Shown: positions 1 to 8,708 of the stretch, piece by piece
Layout of the letters: the number at the start of each line of letters is the position of its first letter
Position numbering within the stretch: the first letter of the stretch is position 1
Assembly: GCF_024643205.1 (NCBI RefSeq)
Contig: NZ_JAMKQJ010000001.1
Location: 558,001-622,000, forward strand
DNA: 64,000 bases
Source of the DNA: Parapedobacter tibetensis
GTDB taxonomy: Bacteria; Bacteroidota; Bacteroidia; Sphingobacteriales; Sphingobacteriaceae
Direction: 5' to 3'
Position numbers and translations under genes: made by a program
The notes under the pieces: model-generated
Seen by the model: only the letters and a program-made list of their open reading frames with translations
What the model was told of the DNA's origin: nothing
Databases searched by the model: none

Positions 1-10
1 ATTGTTCCAT

Positions 11-430
11 TCATAACCAATCTTTCTTCCTATTAATCTTCCGTAGTGCTTGTTGGCGCTTGGCGTCAAGGCGCTTCTGCACAGCAGCTTTAGACGGTTT
101 GGTAGTTTTACGCGGTTTTTCGGTTTTGAGCGCGTATGAAAGCAATTCCACCAATTTCTGAAGGGCAATTTCCTTGTTTTTCAGCTGGCTACGGGTCTGT
201 TGACTATGTATTTGCAGCAATCCATCTGCTTGTAAACGATTCCTTAGCCGCTGCTTGATGCGGTCCTTCTCCACTTCAGAAAACACCGTCGTCGCATCAA
301 TATCGAATAGCAACGTGACTTTGGTTTCCACTTTGTTTACATTTTGGCCACCACTGCCCCCACTCCGGGAGGTCTGGAATTGAATATATGGTAGGAGTAA
401 ATCCGTCTTTATCCGCTCAACCCGCGTCAT
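11..430 (-). CDS. arfB: Alternative ribosome-rescue factor ArfB (YaeJ-type peptidyl-tRNA hydrolase)
   Basis: Releases the nascent peptide from ribosomes stalled on mRNAs without a stop codon, by hydrolysing peptidyl-tRNA. The 139-residue protein has the class-I release-factor GGQ motif in 'SGGSGGQNVNKVETK' near residue 28. It ends in a basic tail (KRLDAKRQQALRKINRKKDW), the part that in ArfB enters the empty mRNA channel. There is no codon-recognition domain, and the length fits ArfB rather than RF1 or RF2. The start ATG at 430 lies inside the end of the upstream symporter gene (overlap 417-430), so the two are probably co-transcribed. Family call is firm. Confidence 0.93.
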   Translation of the reverse strand: MTRVERIKTDLLLPYIQFQTSRSGGSGGQNVNKVETKVTLLFDIDATTVFSEVEKDRIKQRLRNRLQADGLLQIHSQQTRSQLKNKEIALQKLVELLSYALKTEKPRKTTKPSKAAVQKRLDAKRQQALRKINRKKDWL

Positions 431-1667
431 CCGTGTTCAATCTTTTACGCTTCAATCCAAACCTACTGACCAGCATGGCAGCCACGGAGTCGCCCGTTGC
501 GTTGAGCAATGTGGCCATTGGGTCTACCAAGGTGCCAATGATCATGACTGCTGGGATAGCTTCCGTGGGCAACCCATATACCGAAATCATCAGCATCTCA
601 CCGATATACCCCCCATTGGGGATGCCTCCGGCTACGATGCTCACCAACACGGTGATACCCAATGCCATGATTAATGTCATCGGGTCAAAGAAATCCCACC
701 CAATGAGTACGAAAGCTACGTATATCTTAACGATGCTGGACATGGATGAGCCATCTTTGTGCAAGGTGGTTCCCAACGGAATAACCACATTAGCTACAGA
801 TGCTGGGATACCCATTTTAGATGCCGCTGCTAAGTTCGTCGGCATGGTAGCAATGCTGCTGCATGTGCTGATAGCCGTGGCCGACGGCATTATGTTGTTT
901 TTCCAATACTTGGTTATGCCCTGCCTACCTCCAGCGACATAAGCATATAGGCTGAAGAATACGATAAAATAAAATAGGCCAAGGATATAGTATAACCCCA
1001 ATGGTTTGGCATAAAATCCGAAAAGCTCGGGACCAATGGTACCCACTTGGTAAGCGAAATAAGCACCCAGACCAATAGGAGCCACTTTCATAATCAGGAT
1101 CAACAATTGTTTCATCACCTCGTTGCCCGATGACAGAAATTTCCTGAATGGTGCACCCACTTCGCCCGACCGCATGGCGGAGATGCCCACAAGAAAGGAA
1201 AAAATAACAAAAGCCAACATGTTTTCCCTTGACAATAACTTGTAGAATTCATCTACCGTGACAAACCTCACCAACTTATCACCCCATGTATCATTCGGAT
1301 TTCCCCGCAGCACTTCTTCGGCGACCTCCTGCGAAGCTTGTGGTGCTTCTACGGGAAAGAACCATAGCGCAACAATGGTAAGTACCGCCGCTATGAGCAC
1401 GGTAGACAAAAAAACCGCTATCATGGTAGAAATGATACGCCCCAATTTCTGTGAACCGTCGATATTGGCTACAGCAGACGCTATGGCAAAAAATAACAAG
1501 GGTATAACAGCGGCAAACAATAGGTTGAGAAAAATATCTCCCAAAGGCTTGAGCCATACCACGATACCTGGGAAAAAGCCACCGATGATGCTCCCTATCA
1601 CAATACCTAGCAATAAGAGCAGGATGCTCCCGTAATTCTTCAGGAAATTGCCACGTTGAGTCGTCAT
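417..1667 (-). CDS. Dicarboxylate/amino acid:cation symporter (DAACS/SDF family)
   Basis: Inner-membrane secondary transporter that couples uptake of dicarboxylates or acidic amino acids to Na+ or H+. About 416 residues with many hydrophobic segments. The second half carries the family's substrate-site region: a serine-rich hairpin stretch ('SATAISTCSSIATMPTNL') followed by 'IPLGTTLHKDGSS' and a final 'LVDPMATLLNATGDSVAA' helix. In the SDF fold these form the re-entrant hairpins and TM8. The reading frame extends upstream to a GTG at 1676, but the ATG at 1667 (MTTQRGNF) is the likelier start. The last 14 bases overlap arfB. Substrate cannot be chosen from sequence alone. Confidence 0.88.
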   Translation of the reverse strand: MTTQRGNFLKNYGSILLLLLGIVIGSIIGGFFPGIVVWLKPLGDIFLNLLFAAVIPLLFFAIASAVANIDGSQKLGRIISTMIAVFLSTVLIAAVLTIVALWFFPVEAPQASQEVAEEVLRGNPNDTWGDKLVRFVTVDEFYKLLSRENMLAFVIFSFLVGISAMRSGEVGAPFRKFLSSGNEVMKQLLILIMKVAPIGLGAYFAYQVGTIGPELFGFYAKPLGLYYILGLFYFIVFFSLYAYVAGGRQGITKYWKNNIMPSATAISTCSSIATMPTNLAAASKMGIPASVANVVIPLGTTLHKDGSSMSSIVKIYVAFVLIGWDFFDPMTLIMALGITVLVSIVAGGIPNGGYIGEMLMISVYGLPTEAIPAVMIIGTLVDPMATLLNATGDSVAAMLVSRFGLKRKRLNTDDAG

Positions 1668-1695
1668 GTTGGACACTAAAGTAATGGAATTATTT

Positions 1696-1703
1696 TAAGT
1701 TTG
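1696..1703 (+). promoter_or_regulatory. Bacteroidota -7 box (TAAGTTTG) for the MnmC-like gene
   Basis: Exact match to the TAnnTTTG element. Only six bases separate it from the ATG at 1710, so transcription would begin at or next to the start codon. A TTG lies at 1669-1671, somewhat further upstream than the usual -33 position. Confidence 0.6.
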
Positions 1704-1709
1704 CATAAC

Positions 1710-2381
1710 ATGATAGAATTTGTTGTCACATCCGATGGATCCAAGACCCTGTATCATGCTGAAATCGGCGAACATTACCATTCCCGACACGGCGCCGTTC
1801 AGGAAAGCAAGCACGTGTTTCTCAGCATGGGACTACGCCATTTTCTGGAATCGCAACATCCGGATGCCGTATCTATATTGGAGGTTGGGTTTGGGACAGG
1901 GCTTAATTTCCTGCTCAGTGCAGATTACTGCCGCTTAAATGGGGTGGCACTGGACTATACAGGCGTGGAAGCTTTTCCGCTATCGGCAACGGTCATTTCT
2001 CAAACGGGATATGATGCTTATGTTTCCCAGGGGTTATGGGCATCGTTCTTGTCTCGATATACGGATAGCCTGCGTACTGTACAGCAAATCCACGACACAT
2101 GTCAGCTGGAGGTCGCGCAATGTGAAGCATTGCAATTCAGCACCGTAAAACTATTCGATGTTTTGTATTTCGATGCTTTTGCCGCCATACGCCAACCAGC
2201 GATGTGGACGGAAGAAACGTTGCGGCATGTATGCACGTTTTTAAAACCAGGCGGCATATTCGTTACCTATGCTATCACCGGGCATCTCAAACGGTGCATG
2301 AAAGGATTGGGTTTTACCATTGAAAAGGTGCAAGGAGCTCCCGGCAAGCGAGAGATGCTAAGGGCTATTAAAACCTCATAG
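1710..2381 (+). CDS. MnmC-like tRNA (5-methylaminomethyl-2-thiouridine) methyltransferase domain protein
   Basis: Predicted SAM-dependent methyltransferase of the MnmC/DUF752 family, which in other bacteria makes the last methylation of the wobble uridine modification mnm5s2U34. The SAM-binding glycine motif is 'LEVGFGTGLNFLL' near residue 58; the typical family opening 'TSDGSKTLYHAEIGEHYHS' and a 'DVLYFDAFAAIRQPAMWTEE' block precede and follow it. This is the methyltransferase alone, without the FAD oxidoreductase half of enterobacterial MnmC, as is usual in Bacteroidota. An in-frame TTG at 1701 lies inside the -7 box, so ATG 1710 is taken as start. Converges on the SlyD gene. Confidence 0.85.
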   Translation: MIEFVVTSDGSKTLYHAEIGEHYHSRHGAVQESKHVFLSMGLRHFLESQHPDAVSILEVGFGTGLNFLLSADYCRLNGVALDYTGVEAFPLSATVISQTGYDAYVSQGLWASFLSRYTDSLRTVQQIHDTCQLEVAQCEALQFSTVKLFDVLYFDAFAAIRQPAMWTEETLRHVCTFLKPGGIFVTYAITGHLKRCMKGLGFTIEKVQGAPGKREMLRAIKTS

Positions 2382-2416
2382 GTTTACCACTTTAGGCGGT
2401 AAATCTATGAAGTTTT
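2370..2416. terminator. Bidirectional hairpin between convergent genes
   Basis: An A-run, a stem ending TTTACC, the loop ACTTTAGGC, then GGTAAA and a matching right arm ending in TTTT. With G-T pairs the stem is about 14 bp. It sits between the convergent MnmC-like and SlyD-like genes, and the MnmC stop codon lies in the left arm. Confidence 0.65.
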
Positions 2417-2437
2417 TAATGGGTGATAAGATCCCGA

Positions 2438-2935
2438 TTAATGCTCTTGTGTCCCATCGGGACCATGCGAATGCCCATGGGCCAATTCCTCAGGTGTGGC
2501 TTCACGTACCGCAAGCACTTCAATATCGAAATGTAGATTTTGCCCTGCCATTGGGTGATTGAGATCGACTACCACTTCTTCCGGGCTCACATCAGTGACC
2601 TGTCCACGGAATTGATTGCCTTGGTTGTCTTGCAATGGCAAAATTTGCCCTACGGCAGGGATACCACTTTCCTTAAACATATCAACAGGAAGTGAAGTAA
2701 CGGCCTGTTCATTTACCTCACCGTAGGCATCTTCAGCGGATAATTCAAAATCCGTTGTATCTCCACTTGTTAATCCAGCAATGTTTTCTTCGAATTTTGG
2801 CAACATCATGCCCGCTCCGAACATGAAATCCAATGGATTATCCTTGCCGGCCTCTTCTACAAAAGTTTTGGTACCATCCTCCACAGTATGGAGTTTGTAA
2901 GTCAACGTTACTACGCTGTTAGCTGCTATAGTCAT
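2438..2935 (-). CDS. slyD: FKBP-type peptidyl-prolyl cis-trans isomerase, SlyD-like
   Basis: Catalyses proline isomerisation and acts as a chaperone in the cytoplasm. The 165-residue protein has the split FKBP fold of SlyD: N-terminal 'NSVVTLTYKLH' strand, 'PLDFMFGAGMMLPKFEENI' (the conserved G-x-x-P-x-x-E block), an inserted flap from about residue 65 to 130, then 'VDLNHPMAGQNLHFDIEVL'. The C-terminus is short and has only a few histidines (HGHSHG), unlike the long metal-binding tail of E. coli SlyD. The frame opens at a TTG at 2944, but the ATG at 2935 (MTIAAN) is preferred. No signal peptide. Confidence 0.92.
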   Translation of the reverse strand: MTIAANSVVTLTYKLHTVEDGTKTFVEEAGKDNPLDFMFGAGMMLPKFEENIAGLTSGDTTDFELSAEDAYGEVNEQAVTSLPVDMFKESGIPAVGQILPLQDNQGNQFRGQVTDVSPEEVVVDLNHPMAGQNLHFDIEVLAVREATPEELAHGHSHGPDGTQEH

Positions 2936-2973
2936 TTGTTTCAATTTTTATGGATGCACTAACCGCATCCGGT

Positions 2974-4977
2974 TCATATAATTAATTTCATCAATTCATC
3001 TATGCCTGTTGTAGGCATGCTACAAGTCTTATCTTTACAGACATAAGCTTGTGTTTCATTGCCCATTTTACCTGCTAACAACGGGAGTGTACCCTTTGTT
3101 CCCCCCAATATCATTTTGTTTGGCAGGTAGTGCTTATCTAGGGCCCTACGCATAGTCAACCAATCCGGGCCGGTAAGCACGATTTCATAACACCCATACA
3201 CTTCTTCCAGCAGCTGCGTTGCCCAATTGGAATATGCAGAACCATATGAAGCAAGCTGTGGGAACACATTAGCTAACGCCTGTGAAGCAATATCCTTGTA
3301 CCGCTGTTCATCAAAAACCAAGCCCAGCCGATAAAGCTGCCGCACAATGGAAGAGCTGGATGAGGGGATTACATTATCCATGATTTCTTGCTTGCGAGCA
3401 ATGAGTTGCTCAGCCTTGTCCGACGCATAGTAGAATACGGCAGCCTTCTTGTCATAAAAATGGGCCAGCACATACTCCATTAGCCGTTTAGCCTCTTCCA
3501 ACCAAACCTCTTCAAACGTGGCTTCATACAGCGCGATATAGGCTTCAATACAAAATGCATAATCATCAAGGAAGCCAGCGATTGTCTTTCCATTTGATGC
3601 CGGTTGGTGCAATAGACCGCCATCTTCGGCATAGACGTGTTGACGCAAAAATTCCGCATTACCCAGTGCCATCTCCAAGTATTCAGCGTCATCAAAAACC
3701 CGATATGCGTCCACAAAACCTTTAAGCATCAACGCATTCCATGATGTCAGCAGCTTATTATCCAATCCTGGATGTACCCGATCATTCCGGTAATCGAGTA
3801 ATTTTTGCTTGCCTTGGGCAAGGTATGCTTCCCATTCCGAATCGGAAAATCCTACTTCTTGCGCCAATTTGTCTGCCTCCATGTCGACTTTCAGCACATT
3901 CGTCCGCTCTTCCTCCCAATTTCCTTCATCCGAGACCGAAAAATACCGGATGAACAGTGGGGCATCTTCTCCGAGTACTTCCTCAATTTCAGCTTGATGG
4001 AATATATAAAACTTGCCTTCCACGCCTTCGCTATCGGCATCCAATGCACAATAGAAGCCTCCCTCCGGACTAGTCATTTCGCGCCGCACCCATTCCAATG
4101 TTTCAGCTACCACCCGTTTGTATTGGTCGGTAGGCCGTTGCTGCCAAGCTTCGGCGTAGAGGCTTACCAGTTGGGCATTATCATATAGCATTTTTTCGAA
4201 ATGTGGAATATGCCATTCGCCATCCACCGAATACCGCGCGAAACCGCCGCCTACGTGGTCATAAATACCTCCCGAAGCAATCTTGCGGAGCGTGAAATGC
4301 ACATGGTTGAGCACATCCTTATCTTGGGCCAATGCCCCATAGCGGAGTAAAAACAGCCAATTGCTTGGCATGGGAAATTTGGGCACCCGCGTATGGCCAC
4401 CTTCCTGTTTGTCGAAAAGGCGTTTCCAGGGGGTAACGATGGCTTCAACATCCTGCACGGAATACGTTTCCGGTATGCGGTTTATGGGTAGTTGCTCGCT
4501 CTGTTGAATGCCTTTGGTCAGCCTTTCGGCATAGTCGAATGCCACTTCAGGGGTTTCTCGCCACATATCGGCCAATTGCAGCAGTACGTTCTTCCAATCG
4601 GATGGCCGGAAATAAGTACCACCATAGATGGGACGACCATCAGGCAAGCAGATGCAGTTAAGCGGCCAACCGCCGCTGTTGGTCATCAGTTGCACGGCAA
4701 TCATATAGATTTGATCGATATCAGGCCGTTCTTCTCGGTCAACCTTGATGGACACGAAATGCTTATTCATCACTTCCGCTATTGCATCGTTTTCGAAACT
4801 TTCGCGTTCCATCACATGACACCAATGACAAGCGGAATAACCAATGCTAACGAGGATAAGTTTGTTTTCCGACACAGCCTTACTCAATGCTTCCTTTCCC
4901 CATGGGTACCATGCTACGGGATTATGCTGATGTTGCCGGAGATAAGGTGATGTTTCGTTATGGAGCTTATTGGGCAT
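2974..4977 (-). CDS. Thioredoxin-domain YyaL/DUF255 protein (SPATA20-like)
   Basis: Large cytosolic protein of 667 residues with an N-terminal thioredoxin-like DUF255 domain followed by an (alpha/alpha)6-barrel region. The signature opening 'NETSPYLRQHQHNPVAWYPW' and the redox motif 'SACHWCHVMERESF' (CxxC) are intact, followed by 'VKVDREERPDID' and 'GGWPLNCICLPDGRPIYGGT'. Human homologues are called SPATA20; the bacterial function is unsettled. The second half carries the barrel motifs (HIPHFEKMLYDNAQL, LTSWNALMLKGF). A near-consensus -7 element (TACTTTTA) lies about seven bases before the ATG, so the mRNA may have almost no leader. Confidence 0.9.
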   Translation of the reverse strand: MPNKLHNETSPYLRQHQHNPVAWYPWGKEALSKAVSENKLILVSIGYSACHWCHVMERESFENDAIAEVMNKHFVSIKVDREERPDIDQIYMIAVQLMTNSGGWPLNCICLPDGRPIYGGTYFRPSDWKNVLLQLADMWRETPEVAFDYAERLTKGIQQSEQLPINRIPETYSVQDVEAIVTPWKRLFDKQEGGHTRVPKFPMPSNWLFLLRYGALAQDKDVLNHVHFTLRKIASGGIYDHVGGGFARYSVDGEWHIPHFEKMLYDNAQLVSLYAEAWQQRPTDQYKRVVAETLEWVRREMTSPEGGFYCALDADSEGVEGKFYIFHQAEIEEVLGEDAPLFIRYFSVSDEGNWEEERTNVLKVDMEADKLAQEVGFSDSEWEAYLAQGKQKLLDYRNDRVHPGLDNKLLTSWNALMLKGFVDAYRVFDDAEYLEMALGNAEFLRQHVYAEDGGLLHQPASNGKTIAGFLDDYAFCIEAYIALYEATFEEVWLEEAKRLMEYVLAHFYDKKAAVFYYASDKAEQLIARKQEIMDNVIPSSSSSIVRQLYRLGLVFDEQRYKDIASQALANVFPQLASYGSAYSNWATQLLEEVYGCYEIVLTGPDWLTMRRALDKHYLPNKMILGGTKGTLPLLAGKMGNETQAYVCKDKTCSMPTTGIDELMKLII

Positions 4978-5040
4978 CTGGGGGTAAAAGTAAGGAAATA
5001 AGCATAAAGATGAAAAGAATAAGGAGCAAAGATGACGGAA

Positions 5041-5109
5041 AATCGGCTTTCAGCTATCGGTTATCAGCTGTCAGCCCATCTAAAATCTACAATCTACAGT
5101 CTAAAATAA
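5041..5109 (-). repeat. Dispersed intergenic repeat, copy 1
   Basis: Read on the minus strand this 69-bp spacer is a run of TAGATTGTAGATTTTAGAT-type words followed by GGCTGACAGCTGATAACCG and ATAGCTGAAAGCCGATT. The same succession of words in the same order occurs on the plus strand at 28783-28847. Both copies lie directly at a gene end. Not coding, no IS hallmarks. Confidence 0.7.
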
Positions 5110-5111
5110 CC

Positions 5112-5609
5112 TCACTCACCGTCCCTTGGGTAAGCAAACCAAGCCAGCTTTCCAGTCCCTTCACTCAATGAAGCCCAATCTTCAGCATCATCAAAGCGGA
5201 GATGCACGATACCACAAGTGGGAATGTTATAGACATTTTCATCAGCAAAATAATTGGTCAGCAAGGTAAAGCTGGGATTGTGTCCAAAAAGGGCTACACT
5301 ATCGTGTCTATCATCCAGCTCGTTTATGATTTGAAACAATGTGTTGAGTGCGGCTTCATACATCCGGTTGTCGGTTTGGATATTTTTCACCGGCATCTTT
5401 AAATGTTCGGCAAATATCTGCGCCGTGGTAATGGCTCGTTTTGCAGGACTGCTCACCAAGTGCTGGGGGAGGACGGAATATTGGGCGAGCCGCAGGGCCA
5501 TTTGTGGGGCGTTTTTAAATCCACGGGCGTTGAGTGGCCGCTCAAAGTCGCGAACATCAAAGCTCCAGTCCGATTTCGCATGCCTGATAATGAATAAATG
5601 TTTGGCCAT
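5112..5609 (-). CDS. sixA: Histidine phosphatase (SixA-like phosphohistidine phosphatase)
   Basis: Small histidine-phosphatase-superfamily enzyme of 165 residues. The catalytic RHG-type motif is 'LFIIRHAKSDWS' at the N-terminus (RHAKS is typical of SixA), and the second catalytic histidine is in 'SVALFGHNPSFTLLTNYF'. SixA removes phosphate from phosphohistidine in phosphotransfer proteins; some relatives act on small molecules, so the substrate is uncertain. It ends just after dispersed repeat copy 1. A perfect TAAATTTG box ends two bases before the ATG, suggesting leaderless translation. Confidence 0.88.
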   Translation of the reverse strand: MAKHLFIIRHAKSDWSFDVRDFERPLNARGFKNAPQMALRLAQYSVLPQHLVSSPAKRAITTAQIFAEHLKMPVKNIQTDNRMYEAALNTLFQIINELDDRHDSVALFGHNPSFTLLTNYFADENVYNIPTCGIVHLRFDDAEDWASLSEGTGKLAWFAYPRDGE

Positions 5610-5611
5610 AA

Positions 5612-5619
5612 CAAATTTA
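5612..5619 (-). promoter_or_regulatory. -7 box (TAAATTTG) for the SixA-like gene
   Basis: Exact TAnnTTTG match on the minus strand with a two-base gap to the ATG at 5609. This predicts an mRNA without a 5' leader. Confidence 0.55.
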
Positions 5620-5883
5620 TCTCCTCTTTTTATCCATTGGCAATAATCATGCCCCGCTATTAATGGTCTGTGATGATATTACCTAATCATTTTACATTTA
5701 ATGCGGGCCTTCTACAGGGTCTGCCGCTATTGCCGGATAGAATTCCATATTGCTTTGGCACATGTTTTGATTTTCTTAATAACAATTCATGCCGCGATAC
5801 CGGGTAATTGGTTAATTTCTTGATATTGGTGTAGCAATATCAACCCACAATCCGTTTGCATTGATAGAACCAAAAAAGATAAT

Positions 5884-6012
5884 ATGATGTATTCATCTTG
5901 TTCGCTTGCAGAATTTATCCAACAACCGAAATTCTTGCCAACGGCAGCCGAATATATCGCGGATCGGATGGAGCGCCTGCAAAAAAAACTCCAACCCCTC
6001 CTTTATACTTAA
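5884..6012 (+). CDS. Possible small protein, 42 residues, unknown
   Basis: A short frame beginning ATGATG and ending TAA, in the 480-bp spacer between the SixA-like gene and the S41 protease gene. The predicted peptide (starting MMYSSCSLAEF, ending QKKLQPLLYT) has an amphipathic helical second half. An A/G-rich stretch (AAAAAAGATA) lies just before the start. I recognise no family. It may be a fragment or chance; the rest of the spacer (5620-5883) shows nothing I can name. Confidence 0.2.
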   Translation: MMYSSCSLAEFIQQPKFLPTAAEYIADRMERLQKKLQPLLYT

Positions 6013-6044
6013 CGGCGCATGCTCGCGACCTGTACAACTTTTCA

Positions 6045-6052
6045 TATCTTTG
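6045..6052 (+). promoter_or_regulatory. -7 box (TATCTTTG) for the S41 protease gene
   Basis: Exact TAnnTTTG match 38 bases before the ATG at 6090; predicts a leader of about 30 nt. No clear TTG at -33. Confidence 0.5.
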
Positions 6053-6089
6053 ACAAGAATTTTATCCTTTTAATAGGTTTTATTGAAAC

Positions 6090-7607
6090 ATGTATAAAAG
6101 CATCTGGTTCTCCATCGTCATTTCGCTCATGGTTTCGAGTTGCAAAAAAGATTCGGCAGAACCCGATCCTTATGCTGCAATTCCCAAAACCGGTTCGCTC
6201 CCGGAACGAATCCTCGATTCCATTTACATGTATAGCAATGAAGTATGGCTTTGGCAGCAAGAACTCCCCTCCTATACTACGTTCAACCCGCGCCAATACG
6301 CAACATCCGGCACCGAGGTTCAGCAATACAGCACAGCCCTATTTAATTTATTGCGGCATGCCGTCAATCCGGCTACCGGCGCACCCTATGAAGCGCCCTT
6401 GAGTTCCTCGCAACTAAAATATTCCTACATCGAAGAAATTGAAGAACGTACAAACGGTGACCAGACAGCGCGCGTCACACTTGAAGGCATTGGTGACGAT
6501 TTCGGCTTTGAAGTGGGCCAGTATGATCCGAGTGATGTACGCGTCATATACGCCAATGCAGGATCCCCGGCCTACCAGGCGGGTCTAAGGCGTGGAGACC
6601 GTGTATCGGAGATCAACGGCTCCCTTACCACGAACGCGAACACGGTAAACAATATGCTGAGGCAGGCCCAACGCATCGATATACGCACAATCAATCCAGA
6701 CGGCATCCAGCGAACCGCTACGCTCAATAAGCAGCGTTACGAAAGCAACGCCATCTTTAATACCCGCGTGATTAATCTAGCAGGAAGGCCGATAGGTTAC
6801 CTTGCGTATGCCCGGTTTTCGAACGACCAAGCCTCCAGGGATGCATTGTTGGAGGCCATCAGCCGTTTCAGCAGCGAACAGGTCCGAACCGTGGTCATCG
6901 ACCTCCGTTATAACCTAGGGGGTTATGTGTCCAATGTTGCATACCTTGCCAACCTCCTTGCACCCCAGGCTTTGCAGGGGAAAGTGATGTTTACCGAGCA
7001 TTTCAATGAGTTGATGCAAGCAGGCAAAGCCACCATCCTGAAGAACCAATTGTATAACGATTCGCAGGGCAATCCCGTATACATCCAGGACCGGCGTGCC
7101 ACCTATTTCGACATCGACTACAGTGTGGCTGGTAATACGCGGCATTTTGAAAAGACCGCCGGTATCGATGGGATAGCGGACATCTATTTCATCACCACCC
7201 GCAACACCGCCTCGGCAGCAGAATTATTGATCAACCTTTTCGAACCCCACCTCAACGTCCGCATGGTGGGGCGGACGACCTTCGGCAAACCAGTGGGCTT
7301 TTTCGGACTGCCGATAGACCGATACGACCTCTACCTCAGCAGCTTTCTCACCAAAAACGCCAATGGCAGAGGCGAATATTACAGCGGCATTGTGCCGACC
7401 CTCGAAGCAGCTGACGATATCGGTTATGACTTCGGTGATGTACGTGAGAATTGCCTTGCCACGGCATTAGCGGATATTGCCGGTGAACAAGCGATAGGAA
7501 GGCAAATGGACAGCCAGCGGCGTCCAGCGGGATACGACACACCGGTAACTGTATCGGGCTTCAAAGGCCTTGTAGACGATGGTGAACGGCGGTTTCGTGA
7601 GGAATAG
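6090..7607 (+). CDS. S41 family peptidase, lipoprotein (C-terminal-processing-protease type)
   Basis: Envelope serine protease of 505 residues, predicted lipoprotein: the signal ends in the lipobox 'MVSSC' with Cys18, followed by KKD. A PDZ-like segment ('NAGSPAYQAGLRRGDRVSEI') lies near residues 155-175. The protease core has 'VVIDLRYNLGGYVSN' and the catalytic Ser375 in 'NTASAAELLINLF', with Lys400 in 'TFGKPVGFFG'. The Ser-Lys spacing of 25 is the CtpA pattern, so it looks active. The substrate is unknown. It stands alone in a region of decayed sequence; a deleted relative lies at 11127-11398 beyond the MACPF gene. Confidence 0.9.
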   Translation: MYKSIWFSIVISLMVSSCKKDSAEPDPYAAIPKTGSLPERILDSIYMYSNEVWLWQQELPSYTTFNPRQYATSGTEVQQYSTALFNLLRHAVNPATGAPYEAPLSSSQLKYSYIEEIEERTNGDQTARVTLEGIGDDFGFEVGQYDPSDVRVIYANAGSPAYQAGLRRGDRVSEINGSLTTNANTVNNMLRQAQRIDIRTINPDGIQRTATLNKQRYESNAIFNTRVINLAGRPIGYLAYARFSNDQASRDALLEAISRFSSEQVRTVVIDLRYNLGGYVSNVAYLANLLAPQALQGKVMFTEHFNELMQAGKATILKNQLYNDSQGNPVYIQDRRATYFDIDYSVAGNTRHFEKTAGIDGIADIYFITTRNTASAAELLINLFEPHLNVRMVGRTTFGKPVGFFGLPIDRYDLYLSSFLTKNANGRGEYYSGIVPTLEAADDIGYDFGDVRENCLATALADIAGEQAIGRQMDSQRRPAGYDTPVTVSGFKGLVDDGERRFREE

Positions 7608-7621
7608 GTTCGGTCATTCTT

Positions 7622-7655
7622 GGCTGGATACCCGCTTCGGCTGGATACCCGCTCT
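7622..7655. repeat. 17-bp tandem duplication
   Basis: GGCTGGATACCCGCTTC is followed at once by GGCTGGATACCCGCTCT, two copies head to tail just after the S41 stop codon. Start of a gene-poor stretch of about 1.7 kb (7608-9328) that holds this duplication, a decayed frame, the 21-bp array and another decayed frame, and otherwise nothing I recognise. Confidence 0.6.
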
Positions 7656-7899
7656 ATACCTGACGCGTACCTGCTCCGCTAGTTCTTCGGTGCTCCTCCG
7701 CTGCTCAAGCGGAAAAGCACCGGAAAAGATGCGGAGAACAAGCGACTCCAATATCCCGCACGTACACAATAGGCATTGCCCGGATAATGACAGTCAGCGG
7801 AGCACGGGCGAAAGCCCACCGGACACCGATGCCTGACCAAAATGGCGTATTTCCCGCGTTGGTTGCAGCAACGGGGGTGGTGAAAGCAACGGCAAATGA

Positions 7900-8148
7900 A
7901 GGCAGACGGCAACATGCGACCTGCTCAGCGTGGAACAGGAACTCACCAAAAATGGCAATGCCCGCATCGACTACGACCTCAAAGGGCGCATCCGGCAAAT
8001 CGGCGACAAACGGTTCGACTATGACCTCAATGGATACATCCGGTCGATAGGCGGAGTGCCTATCGAGAAGGTAGCTCGAAAAACCCTACAGCGTTACCGG
8101 ATGATCCAGCGGATGAATGGGGGTAAAAAGCTTGGAAATACTACGTAA
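7900..8148 (+). pseudogene. Remnant of a secreted 'YDLxGRIxxIG' repeat protein
   Basis: An open frame without a proper start (the first usable codon is GTG 7930; a TGA precedes at 7897). It encodes strand-like repeats such as 'ARIDYDLKGRIRQIGDKR' followed by 'FDYDLNGYIRSIGGVPI'. I know this repeat type from hypothetical secreted proteins of Sphingobacteria, where it lies between a signal peptide and the C-terminus. Here the N-terminal half and signal peptide are missing. The sequence runs to a TAA at 8146-8148 and overlaps the first bases of the 21-bp array. Read as a 5'-truncated gene; a short real gene from the GTG is possible. Confidence 0.4.
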
Positions 8149-8708
8149 CATTACACGGACATCGTATTGTCTTGCACAGAACCAGTATTGTTTTACCGCC
8201 AAGCACCTTTATTCTTCGTGGATCCTGCATTATTTAACGCAAAAACAGGCTTACTACGCACAGGAACAACATTATTTTGCGCTGCCATATAATCGATTGG
8301 CAGGGGGGCTGTCCTATTTTTCATGGGAATAATCCAATGATACGCCGGAGGTGGATACCGATGCACCGGTTGAATTTTCTTAATAGTGAAACCGGTTTTC
8401 GTTTTTATCAACATCAGATGGATATTTATCATCCCAATCCACCTTTATACGCAACCAAGACGCTTATTCGGCGCTTCTGCCTCCTTATTCAGCACTTCCA
8501 TCTTCTTATTCAGCGCTTCCGTCTCCTTATGCACCGCCGTAAGAATGAATTCCGTGGGATTATTTTCGGGTTTCACCGCCCTTATCCGGTTTTTAAGCCC
8601 AATATCCCTGTTTTTCACGAGGCCAATCCTTTGTATCACGGAAATAATATTGTCTTGATGGAGAGCAACATTTCCTATAAAGAATGTTACGTAACATCGT
8701 GCTGGAAC
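8142..8708. repeat. Array A: 27 imperfect units with an exact 21-bp period
   Basis: Cutting the sequence every 21 bases from 8142 aligns 27 units with no gap. Conservation is limited but fixed in position: by hand count column 11 is T in 20 of 27 units and column 13 is C in 19 of 27, inside a T-rich core (best units at 8457, 8478 and 8499 read CTTATTC plus GC and CTTC). The first and last units (8142 and 8688) both begin TACGTAACAT, 546 bp or 26 periods apart. On the minus strand the units read as heptads such as LNKKMEV and LNKEAEA, but stops interrupt that frame. A plus-strand frame stays open from 8277 to 8732 with odd R/H/F-rich composition. Not homologous by eye to array B. Confidence 0.75.

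Noticed and set aside
5041..5109. Insertion sequence or transposon end
   Set aside because: No transposase, no target duplication and no terminal inverted repeats; the element is made of reiterated short words.
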